Assembly: GCF_003286085.1 (NCBI RefSeq)
Contig: NW_020825288.1
Coordinates: 21,948,001-22,012,000 of the forward strand
Length of the DNA stretch: 64,000 nt
Reading direction: 5' to 3'
Origin: Drosophila persimilis
Lineage: Eukaryota > Arthropoda > Insecta > Diptera > Drosophilidae
This document shows, piece after piece, positions 1 to 10,984 of the stretch. A program made the translations under genes and the position numbers. Position 1 is the stretch's first letter. Every line of letters starts with the position of its first letter. Below the pieces are notes generated by a model. It ran no database searches and was not told the DNA's origin. It was given only the letters and a program-made list of their open reading frames with translations.

Positions 1-860
1 GTCTTTGGGTGATTTAGTTTGTCCCCTGCCTCTGCCTCTGACAGTGACAAATCAACGCCACTAATTACTTCAGTTTGCGGTTCGGGGCAACCGAAAGGGC
101 ACAAAACCCACAACAATTATCTTGTCTGTCGATTGAAATCTTGGCTCAAAGTAAATACTTGCACGTGCAGACCAAATGAAATTTCATCCACGTGCAGTCG
201 AAAATTTTTGCTTGCCAAACGAAGGAAGGGGTGGTTTAATTGGGGTTTTGGAATACTCTGAACTACGACCATTAGAATTAGAATCTAATTTCATTGCAAA
301 ACAATTTTCGAACTTCAAACGACATGAGCAACACAGCAGAATAACAACTTGAAAATGTGTTTACCCACTCATTTTGGGTTTTTGGTCAAACAGAAACTGC
401 CAGAGCAAGAGAGAGAGAGAGAGGCAACGCCCCCAATACAAATGGGCTAAAGCACCGCAAGGTGATCGCCAGTGTCCCAGGCACTGTGTGTGTGTATGTG
501 TGTGTGTATTCAGTTAGCCACAAAAGCCGGAAATAACAGCATGACCTAGATTTGCATACACCCTCACACAGATAGAATACAAATACACACACTGGGTGCT
601 CTCCCCTCATGTTTATATAAACACCCCCATTGCTGGGTCGCCATTAGCTGCTGCTTGGCTGCTTCTTGCAGAAATTTAAAGGCCAAATTGCATTACACAT
701 TTTGCTACCATCTGCTGCTTTGGGCTTAAAGTTCAAAAACAGTCAAGTTGTAACTGCCCAAAACGAAAAGAGAAAGTGTTTGCAAAGAACATTATTAGGT
801 TAAACCAAAAAGACAGCGTAAGTCACAAATTTAAGTAAATATTTTAAGATTACTAAAATA
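1..860. other. Non-coding, microsatellite-bearing DNA
   Basis: No supported gene. It holds a (GA)n run at 409-423 and a (TG)n run at 485-507. Open frames here look random in composition. Confidence 0.7.
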
Positions 861-924
861 ATTCAGTTTGAAATTGTATACAAATTGTGTACTAGCGGAC
901 GCGGCAAACTATATTCTGCAGTAT

Positions 925-1330
925 GGAGAACTATTTGCATTGCTCCGAATGAAGTCATTCGCGAATAGACTGCAGAAAATGGTTTTAATCTAGATCCGTA
1001 CCAATAAGCAAGACGTTCTGTGGTCTCAATTTCAGGTATTTTCGCTTTTCTCGTTGCGCAACACATACCATCTATGTATACCATCTTGTTTGATACCACC
1101 TTTGTCCGTGGCACCAATCATAACTTTCGGATGAGCGGAATATTTAGTACCTGTCTCGTAATCGAATGCGAGACGAAGAAACGAAGCGGATGAAAGTGCT
1201 CTTTGTACCTGTTGAAGTTCTCTGCTATTTTCTCTGGGAGTAGCAATTACGCACAGGCGCGCTTGTCTTCGTTCCTATTGTAGTTGTTGATCTCGTTCAT
1301 CTCGTGCCTCTTCTAATTGAGATTTTCTTT
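925..1330 (-). pseudogene. Decayed Helitron replicase/helicase N-terminal fragment
   Basis: Helitrons are rolling-circle transposons whose Rep-helicase begins with an Arg/Glu/Gln-rich stretch, then a Y-D-x-S-x-H-P-x-V-x-I-G block, a CC-x-GK-x-LP block and a final TSFGA motif. Read on the minus strand, all appear in that order across at least one frameshift and several stops. They are an Arg/Gln-rich region (1325-1220), FDYETGTKYSAHPKVMIGA, then DGMCCATRKAKIPEIE and finally MTSFGA near 942-959. Similarity ends there, so the Rep and helicase motifs themselves are absent. The copy is dead. Assignment rests on motif order from family knowledge, not on a search. Confidence 0.72.
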
Positions 1331-1634
1331 ATCGTGTATGAATTTTCTGCCTGTTCTAGTTTACGACCTGTTTGCATACCTACGAAACATACTAATGAAA
1401 TTACATATAAATCAGTCTAGCCGTTTAGGAGGAACAGAACCACAAACATTGTTACATGAGGTTTTTACATATTTGATTATTTGTATTTAAATTAAATAGT
1501 GTAACGAATGGGTAAATCAAGTAGGCCGACTCTTGGATTTGTCATGCCATTGACTGTAAATAATTAGTCGGAGCTCAGCGATTGTTCGGAACGGAACCTA
1601 AATTCTCTTAAAAATAAACTCTTGCGAATAAGTA

Positions 1635-1975
1635 AAGATAGAATCTGAATCGATTGTGTTTTCCGAATGGTCGGCGTTAGAACCCACTGTCACGACTGAG
1701 TCTTCCGAAAGGTCAAAGAAAGAATTCGAATCATCGTCATTTTTAAACTAAATTGGTGCCTTTACAGAGTCTTCGCATAGTCAATAGTAGAACCCAGTGT
1801 CACAATTTAGACCTCCGAAAGGTGCGTAAAAACATTCAAATCATCGTCATTTTCATCTTCAACTGAAGCCTCGACTGCGTCTTTCTAATGGTCGGCGGTA
1901 GAACCCAACATCACGATTGAGTCTTCCGAGTGGTGCCTCTACAGTATCTTCGCATGGTCGTTTAGAGGAAGAATA
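1635..1975. repeat. Degenerate tandem array, about 110-bp period, 3 units
   Basis: The segment beginning GAACCCA and running through GTCACGA..TGAGTCTTCCGA recurs at 1680, 1790 and 1901, giving spacings of 110 and 111 bp. Each unit also carries a GGTCGGCGGTAGAA-like block and, in the first two, an ATCATCGTCATTTT block. On the minus strand, stretches of 20-40 codons stay open and are rich in Asp, Ser and Glu. It may be a decayed coding repeat of the adjacent Helitron-derived DNA or an independent satellite-like array. Confidence 0.65.
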
Positions 1976-1999
1976 TGAATTATCATCTTTTTCATCGCT

Positions 2000-4900
2000 T
2001 CAACAAGCGAATGGATAACATTATTGTCGTTAAAATCGTTAAATATTATTTTATATACGATTTTTGTTTGTACTGAAAGAAAAGACTAAAAAATTAATTT
2101 TTCTGAATTTAGTCGCAAAAGTTCTAATTATAAACAAAATATATAAATTAGTTTTGGACCCCGGGCTTTTCCATGAATATTGGGTATATTCTGTACATAT
2201 CATTTATGTATGCCCTACATCCTCATTCCACGTTTTTCACACAACACTAATTGGGCATAGCCACTAAGCCCCCCTCCCCAAGTTATTTCCCTACTCTATC
2301 GCCAATAAATTGTCTACACAATTCAACGCCCCAGCAAAGTTCTTATCTCTGTTAATATACTCATTAACTTTTGCCCATATCAAAACAATCATCACTTTGC
2401 CTCTACACATGGAACATTGTGCGGACCAAAATAATTTTTGTTTTACCAACACAAACAAACCGCATCTCACACATACAAACTCTTGAACAAACACACGCAC
2501 ACACGTACAAAGAGATACATACATACATATATGGGTGGGGGGTAAATGCAGCCAAAATGTTGAGTCGGGTAAAATTATTTCATATAATTTGTAAAAGAGC
2601 GAACAATAAACGGGCTCAGCAGGTCACCCACCACCACAAAACCCATTCATTTCCATCCCTTCTCCTCTACCCAGGACACCCACGTCATATAGCTACCCTC
2701 CCGCATACTTTATTAGTTTTGAGCGCTAAATTAATAATAAAAAGTTTTGTATTTTTGGCCAGTTTGCGAGTTTATTTGGTTTTTCGGCAGAGGACACAAA
2801 ATGTTACGCATACGAAGTGTGGTGTAGTGCGTTCTGGGAGCTATTAGTATACCTACCCATTTGGGGTATTGTGCCCGGGCTGTAAATTTCAAAATTATGC
2901 CAAGAACATATCGATCGAGTGCAAATCGTCATGGTGGTGCCAAGAGAATGGCCAAGGAAGAGAAGAAGCCCAAAGCCAAGGAGAAAGTTAAACTATTTTC
3001 AACTATTGTTTGAATGGTTTGATAAGATAATCTAGGCATACGTTATAGATTGCATATCAAGAAAAAGCTGATTCAAATCGGCTGCAAGGGTATAAATTAC
3101 CTCGACTTCCACAACTTCTTTACCATTTATTCTTCTCTCGTATGAGCGTGTGGGTTTTGTGTATGTTTTGTGGGGTCGGGTCAAGCTTGATTATTAAAAA
3201 ACAAAAGTAATTAGAAGCGGAAAATTTGGGTAGAAAATTATCCCCTTTTGAATGGATTGAAAACTGTGCGCAGTTAGACATATTTTGCCATACTTTATTT
3301 TAATATACAGACGCTGGTTGCCTGGGGTGTGGGATGGGCCTATGGGCGTTTGGTTGGGGCCCGAAACTGATATGCATAATGTATATGAAACTTTTTTGTT
3401 TGGCCATAGCAGAGGGCTGTGGAAAAAAGAGGTTTCTGTTTAAATTGCCTCTGAGAAAAGTTTATGAACAGCACACGAGTGGCATAAATCTACAAAAAAT
3501 GAGCTCGACACATTTGAAAATGGCGGACAGCCTGGCAGCCATTTTGTGGCTGTGGCTGTGTGCGCGCGTGTGTGTGTGACAGACTTAAGCCGCTGCAAAA
3601 GTTGTTGCCAAGATTTCTTCACGCACTTGCACTTCCACTGCCACTGCCACTTGCAACCTCCACAGTCAGTGCCTGTGCCTCTGACTCCAACAGTCGCAAA
3701 AGTTAAGAAAGTCAAAATGCAGAAGAGCAGAAGAACAGGAGAAGTTTCCAGGAATGCATTTGAGCTGGCTTAAATGCCTCGCGCCCGTTTTCGGCTCTTT
3801 TATCTCGAGCATAATTTACAAAATCAACTTTAATTTCATCAGACAAATTGACTTTAGAGGCCAGTTGGCCAACAGTCCCCCCACTCTGTTGACAGGCCAA
3901 CTCTGAGTCCGAGTGTCTCTGACCTCGTCACCGAATTCAATTATTCAGTAGCTGCAATCCTGGAAATGTGTAACCGTATAACTGGGGAGCTGTGCGCAGT
4001 GCTCCGTGCCCCGCACCCCCCTACTGTTGGCCTGCTGGCAAACCCTAAATTATTAATTAGAATTTCCCAGCCAGACAGCCAGAGAGCCAGTGAAAAGTGG
4101 TAGATGGTAGGACAGGAAATGCCTTCAGCTGTTGTGTAGCAACATTCGCCGAAATGAGGGCGTGGCAATGTCAGAGTTGAGCAAAGGCGACAACGCCTTT
4201 TTAATTATGTTGTTTGTTCTGGAGCTGCAGCTCCGCCTTCTTTCAAGTTATGCCTGATTACAATGAAGCATTACAAACCAAATGAAATGGCCCAGAATGA
4301 GAGGGAAAGAGAGAGAGACAGACAGAGGACAAATGCAGCCATTTTGCCTTTGAGCGGAAACGACATAGAGTGCGCTTGGACTGACCCATTATGCACAAGT
4401 TGTTGCTCGGCTCTTGCACTTGTTGCTCTTAAAGTTAATGGTCCATGGTCCTGCTCTGTCCGCCCCCCTACCATTTTGTGGGCAAGGTCAAACGCTGTAA
4501 TGTTTTTAATTAAGCAGCAGTACCCCCCGTGGCGGTGGTAGGAGGGGGTCTTGGCGGTTCTTTCTTTTAGTTCTCGCAATCTAAGTGGGACAATGGCAAT
4601 TTCCTGGAGAGGCTTCTCGAACGGCGCTAAATTTTAGAAATTGCTGCTGCAGATATCATCAGGCTAGAAAGAAAATGACCAACGCATTCTTTGATATTTA
4701 TGGGTTCAAGTAAACTTCAGAAATCTCAAAGAAATATTGTAAATACATTTGGTATTTATGTAACACTATTTTTTTCTTAGTTAGCATTTACAATGCGTTT
4801 TTTAATGTATTCATTTTAACTTTTATGATGTTAAATATAACTCATGGAGTTTTTGCTCCGTTGTTTTATAAAGTTATTAAAGTATTTACGACATTTTTGA

Positions 4901-6390
4901 TGCCCCGTACAATTATTCATTTGTTTTGTGCTTATATTAACATTCAATACTCGCATATCCATCCAAGAGTCATTCACATCCACGGACGATCACACTCGGC
5001 GAGAAATCAAACAAGCCGCGTGAATTTCACACTTGAATCGCTCTTGCATTTTATTCATACTCATATATATTCTTTATTTATATATGTTTTCAACCAAATT
5101 ATTTAAATTAATTTCAGCAATTCCTATGGCTGGAAAAAAGGGGCGAATGACAACGGCAATTTACTGTCAAACGTCGCATGCATTTTTATTGAAATACCTT
5201 CACTGCACTTTTTTATCGAATGGCGTGCAGCATGTGCATTGCGGCGTATACGCAATATGGGGAAATAGACACACAGTTCAGAGAAAAAAACTCAGAGAGT
5301 CAGCGAGAGATGATTTGCCGAAAAACACTCTATGAAGTGTATTAAATTTGCCCCCGACGGAAAATTTATATGCCAAATGGGGGGCCAGCCACGACTATGA
5401 CTGTCCATGAAAAGTGCATAAATTTGCATTTATTTCTTTTAATCATTTTTTCAATTTTTCCTGGCTCCTGGCACGGGGCTGAGGCTCAGGCTCCGGTTGA
5501 ATATAAAAATAAGTAACAACAAAATGGGGCGCCGAGGCCCAGGCCGATGATTAATGAGTGCACAATTTAATAGGTGGTCTCCGGCTGCACCCCAATCCCA
5601 GTCGCAGTACTCATCCATGCTCCCATTCCCGGCTCCGTCACCATCTCCGGCTTGTATGAATTTCCCGGGCATTTCCACATGATTGCACTTAATACTTATA
5701 TATACAATATACATATACACATATATATATATAGTATATGTGAAGATACAACTATGCCTGACACACACATACAGTCATTTCAGTGAGCATTTTCGCCGTA
5801 TTTTTTCCTTCAGCTTTTCAGAGAGCTGTACCCCCAAAAAAGTTGTGTTCCCTCTTCCCCGTTGTGATTTATTACTTCAATTGTGTAGTCGCGGAAAATG
5901 CATTTTGCGCATTGCATTTCATTGCCGGCGGCGTTTGTTTTTTTGTCCCCCATCCTTTCCTGGTTATTCCTGGTCCTACTTTTTCCCTCTTCCTCTCCTG
6001 CTGCACATCGGTGAGGTGCGAAGTCGGTTTCATACGCACACATACACACCCATGTTTGCGGCTGCACTCCCCCATACATGGACATGTTTTTTGCTTCGGT
6101 CCGTGCAACCACCAGATGATGGCTTCCATTGGAACACGGGCATATTGGACTCGGCAAACAGATGGAATCGAGATCTTATTTGTGTTTATTTGAAGGATTT
6201 GTCCATCAGGTGGGATGTCGGTGGGTAAACAATTCACTCAGAGAGGTGTACATATATTGTTTATCTGTCGATAGAGAAAATAGCAATGAGATAAACGTTT
6301 CGCAGCACTCGTATTTTGAAATCACTTATGAATAAGTTGCATATTTATTATTGTTCTACTTATACATATATTTAAACTTCCTAAGAGTTG
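2000..6390. other. Non-coding DNA, AT-rich with simple repeats
   Basis: Apart from the 38-codon ORF at 2897, nothing gene-like is seen. It contains ATAC repeats (2517-2531), TG-rich DNA around 3557-3580, GA-rich DNA at 4300-4325 and an alternating AT/ATAC stretch at 5696-5740. Repeated short frames on both strands at 5570-6240 overlap each other, which argues against coding. Confidence 0.65.
2897..3013 (+). CDS. Possible 38-codon small ORF, very basic
   Basis: An ATG opens a 38-residue frame with a strongly charged stretch (KRMAKEEKKPKAKEKVK). It sits in AT-rich DNA whose composition differs from the ORF. It could be a small protein, a first exon, or a fragment of a lysine-rich gene. No splice signal or promoter decides between these. 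Confidence 0.15.
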   Translation: MPRTYRSSANRHGGAKRMAKEEKKPKAKEKVKLFSTIV

Positions 6391-6393
6391 CTT

Positions 6394-6463
6394 TTAGAAA
6401 CTAGGTTAGGTTAGGTTGAGGCGGCTGCCGGGCTCGCTCGGAACCCGTCACACTTAGAAACTA
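6394..6463. mobile_element. 50-bp insertion flanked by 10-bp direct repeats
   Basis: TTAGAAACTA occurs at 6394-6403 and again at 6454-6463, like a target-site duplication. Between them lies a 50-bp GC-rich segment (6404-6453) that starts GGTTAGGTTAGGTTGAGGCG and ends GAACCCGTCACAC. It differs sharply in base composition from the AT-rich surroundings. It has no poly(A) tail and no terminal inverted repeats. It may be a truncated retroelement or short interspersed element, but the family is not recognised. Confidence 0.6.
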
Positions 6464-9400
6464 AGAACTATTGCAATTTGTAAAGCGTTTTTTAAAGAAA
6501 AAGAAAGTGGCTTGTTTGACTCCGGCATGTAGCATCGACTACCCATACCTTGGTTATATATTCCAAGATTAATTTCGAATGGATCTATCCATATTTTCAT
6601 AATCTTTGATACTACAATTAAGTAATTCCAAGAAATATCTTTATCATCTTTATCTGCTAACCATATATCATTTATGGTATGTTTCTAGTCCAAGTTCCAC
6701 TTAATTTCTCTAAAAAAGAGCATTGACTTTGTCGACTTTTAGCTATCTCCCTCTAGCATGTGTGCCACATTTCTTGTCTCTTTGTCCGTCTCACTCCATC
6801 CCTCATCTATTCATACAATTTTTGGGAGCATGGATTTTTGGCCTGCATGGCGCGTAAATCACACAAAATGTCGGGCGGCTATAAAATCGTAGCATACTTT
6901 GCGCGCAATCAAGCAATGGAGAAGGGGCACGAAGCACGAAGCAGAGCCAGAGGCTTTTGCGCTTGCATGTAATATAATTTGTTGCCACTTGCATTTGTGG
7001 CATGCCATTTCTCTCTCTCTCTCTGCCTCCTCAGGTGGCCCAGGTCTGGCAGCTCGTGCATTTAATTACGCTTCCAAAACTGGATCGAGGTTGGATCCTC
7101 CACTGCCACTTCCAAATTCAAGGATGTTCCGACAACGCTGACCCTTTGTGTGTCGGTTGTTCTGGAAGGAAGGGCATGCATGTCGGTGGAATTATTTTAA
7201 TTATGCAGCAGAGCAGATGGTAGCTTAGTGCCTTCGAGATGCCCGAGACTTTGGGTGGTGTAACATTTGTAGCTAATCGTGGCGGCAATTCATGAATTTT
7301 GATGATTATGCTGATCAGTCCGATTAGGGGCAGGCTTTCTCTCTGTCTGCCACAAAGTGTGAACTCAATTTGTATGGCTTTTCATCATCGACACACTGGC
7401 AGTACGAGTATCAGCTGCATCAGTCCGACTTCCGAAGCAGAATGAGTTTTTCATGTAAATTTTGGCCAAACTATATGTGGTCCCGAGTCTCCCCCAAATC
7501 CCAGGCTCATTCCCATGCCCATGGTCAGGTCTCCATGTGCGTTTATTATAATTTATGTAGCAATTTATCATGCTGACCAGTCTCTGGCCTTCCCCCACTG
7601 TGTGCCAGTCCCAGCCGTAACTAATGCCCCATGACCATCGGCAGTGGCAGTGGCAACAAAGGCAAAAGTTGTCCATAATATCCATGAACTGGTCTGCATT
7701 TTCAATTAGAAAATTCGGCCATATGTGTGTGTGAAGGGGCTTGGGGAATACGCCTGGAAAATGCATACATTTTTAATAAATTCTATTGAAATTTCCACTA
7801 TGCCCGAGCAGGAGGTAATTTACCTGAAAAGGGGAGAGAGTGGGTGGGAGTAACCTCTTATCGGGCTTAGAGAATAGAATTTTAAAGCTAATTTACGTAA
7901 CTAAAACTAAGGAAATCGATGACCAGCATAGCCATAATTTACTGAACTAAAGACTGACACAATTGAATGGCTAAGTGAAAGGTGGAACTGCCATTCGAAA
8001 TGCGATTTTGTAAAGCACTTAAGCGCGCCGATAGAATTGTCGATTAGAATTCTTGGCAAATGGTCGGCAGCCAGCGAAACAACATTACAAACAAAGCTTA
8101 TTTATGCGCAGGAAGAGGCAAGACCCGAGACCAGGAACAGGATAGGAAAGGATAGTCGCCATCGAGGTGACGACGGCATATCAATGCAATCGCAATCCGC
8201 TTTGGCTTTAGATTTATAGACACTGCAACGCAGCAGTCGAGTAGAAGTCGGAGTTGGACTGCATTTTTGAGGAAGTTTGGCTTACAGTAAATATAAAATG
8301 GCTGGCGCTGGGAAAATCAGCAATTCAAAAGGATTTGCGTGAGCCACTTGGCGACACTCTCATGCTCTTAGTCAGAGAACCAGAGCAGATAACCAAGAAC
8401 TACGAATGAGAGGGCCAAAACCGGTTCAAGTTGTGTGCCATTGCAGTGTCAATACAATCTGGCAATGGTTCAATAGTTGGGAAAATGTTTGCCTAACCGC
8501 GTGTGCACACACAATGCACATTGGGGACATTGTTTTTGGTCGTGCTGGTGCCAGGGGCCATCCATGGAGAGGGATCTGAGCATGTGAATGGGCGCCATGT
8601 GCCATGTGGCATGTGCATGCCTCGGCGAGCAAACAATTGGCATGGGGTCGCGTCACCGCAACAAATGAGGGGCAATCAAGGCTGCCCCAGACATGGCCGA
8701 GACTGCTCGGAGAGCTGTTGCGATTCATTTGCTTGTATGGCTGTTAAATTAACCAAATAATGGAAAATAATGGCATCAAATCAGACATCTCCGACGCATA
8801 GATTTCCCTAGCTACTTTTTAGAAATTCCCAGACAGCATGGCAATTTGTCAGTATTTATTTTTGAATTAAAGCTTGGTAAATATTGTGATATCCATATAT
8901 AGACACAATCATCGAGAGGCAGTCATGGGATATGCAGGTAAAACGTATCCCGGTATGTTTGTTAGTACCTTGTTGTAGTTGTGGCAAAGCCAAACACGGC
9001 AGGAATTTAATTAAAATCTGAAATTACTGCCAGCGGCAGGATTTTGTTCATTTTTAGATGTGATAGAAAATGTTAAATTTTCTTGCTTCCTGCAGTTTAT
9101 TAAATGCACAGATTTTGTCTCGATCTTCCTCGGTTTAACTGTGCCACAGATGTCCTTGCCATATTGACAGGGACCAAATATTGGAGCTTCTTAATGAAAT
9201 GTGCACACACACAACCAGAGAGAGCGACAGAGAGAAAGAGATGGAAAGTGGCCGTAAAGTGGAAAACTCTGGCCAGAGCCAGTGAGAGTTTTCTCTTGGG
9301 GGCTCTTGACGTTTTCACGCCATCGACTGTATTTAAATACTTTAACACTGCAAGAGCCAGCAGCCAGCAGGGGCAGATTGAGAGTCGGAGTCAGAGAGTC

Positions 9401-9860
9401 TGGGGCATACAGCATGCAGCATGCAGCAATATCCAGGCAACTCAAAATAATTATTTATTGTCCTGTGGTGGCATTAAGGCACACGCTCCTCGCACAGATA
9501 CTGCCCATGAGGATGTCGCTTCATGCTCGGAAAATTAAAATTAATGCCATTCGATCCATTCGATTCATTGGGGCGGTCGGGCAGCGCAAGAAGAAGGAAT
9601 CATTGGAGGGAGCTGCGTTGCGTTGAGTGTTCAATATGATGCATTTTAAATTTTAATAGGATAAATAAGCACGCATGTGTGCACGGCGCTGCTTGAGTGT
9701 GACGCAGATTAAATTATAGCAAAATATTGCCATCGGCATCGGCAAACCTATAAACAATGGCACAAAAAAGCCCCGTGCCGTCACGATGTCCGCTTACCGC
9801 CGCAGCAGACAAAAGGCCTTCAAGCTTCGCATGGCACGACCTCTCGGCTTCCATTTTTTT
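6464..9860. other. Non-coding DNA
   Basis: No supported gene. A (CT)n run lies at 7011-7024, and CATGCAG repeats lie near 9411-9425. A purine-rich GAGA-type stretch is at 9218-9245. Confidence 0.65.
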
Positions 9861-10984
9861 TATACCCGATACTCAAAATGAGTATTGGGGTATATTAGAT
9901 TTGTGGTAAAAGTGGATGTGTGTAACGTCCAGAAGGAATCGTTTCCGACCCCATAAAGTATATATATTCTTGATCAGCATCAATAGCCGAGTCGATTGAG
10001 CCATGTCTGTCTGTCCGTCTGTCCGTCCGTCCGTCTGTCCGTCTGTCCGTCTGTCCGTCCCCTTCAGCGCCTAATGCTCAAAGACTATAAGAGCTAGAGC
10101 AACGATGTTTTGGATCCAGACTTCTGTGATATGTCACTGCTCCAAAAATATTTCAAAACTTTGCCCCGCCCACTTCCGCCCCCACAAAGGGCGAAAATCT
10201 GTGGCATCCACAATTTTGACGATACGAGAAAACTAAAAACGCAGAATCGTAGAAGATGACTATATCTTTTAGAGTGCAAAATCTGAACCAGATCGTATAA
10301 TTATTACAGCCAGAATCACGAAAACAATTTCACTCTTTCTCGCTCTGTCTCACTCTAACACACAGGTTTCATGGTCGGTTTTGCCAATTGCAAAATATGA
10401 GTTCAAGGATCTCAGAACCTATAAAAGCCAGAGCAACCAAATTTGGTATCCACACTCCTGTGATATCGGACCTTGACCGTTTCCTGTCCAAATTTCGCCA
10501 TACCCCCTTCCGCCCCCGCAAAGGACGAAAATCTGAGGCAACCACAAATCTCAGAGACTATTAAGGCTAGAGTAACCAAATTTGGTACACACACTCCTTT
10601 AAGATGTCACTATAAAACGTATATCTCAGAATTTCGCCCCACCCCCATCCGCCCCCACAAAGGACGAAAATCTGTTGCATCCACAATATTGCAGATTTGA
10701 GAAAACTAAAAACGCAGAATCATAGATAATAACCATATCTATCAGGTTGCTGAATCTGGATCAGATCAGATCATTTTCATAGCCAAAAGGAGCAAATCAA
10801 TTTGCACTGGCTACGCAGCGCCCGACGTCACGCTCAGACTGATTTTCTGTCTCTCTCGCACGCACTCTTTGTCGTGTCGTTAAATATTAGCGGCGTCTGC
10901 CGGAGGAGAGCCATACTGACTTAGTATCGGGTATAACCGTAGAGTTGCGGTGTCCGCAGCAACTCACAACGTTCCCCCTCGTTT
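9861..10984 (+). mobile_element. DINE-1/INE-1-like Helitron-related element, long copy
   Basis: The element is bounded by TATACCCGATACT at 9861-9873 and its inverse AGTATCGGGTATA at 10923-10935. It then runs on through a GC-rich hairpin (GTTGCGG..CCGCAGCAAC) to a TTCCCCCTCGTTT end shared with the second copy. The family core is clear: GGAATCGTTTCCGACC, TTGATCAGCATCAATAGCC, then a (GTCT/GTCC)n tract. This arrangement is that of the non-autonomous INE-1/DINE-1 family, which is helitron/helentron-related and has no coding capacity. The middle has been expanded: a block containing TTCCGCCCCCACAAAG and CGAAAATCTG occurs three times (about 10165, 10505 and 10650). Confidence 0.85.
10005..10060. repeat. 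(GTCT/GTCC)n tetranucleotide core of the DINE-1-like element
   Basis: A run of GTCY units about 56 bp long lies just inside the 5' third of the element. It is a defining feature of the family and a probable slippage site. Confidence 0.9.

Noticed and set aside
5683..6237. Several 110-180 codon frames open on both strands
   Set aside because: At least four frames are open over the same 500 bp on both strands, which reflects low stop-codon density rather than a gene.
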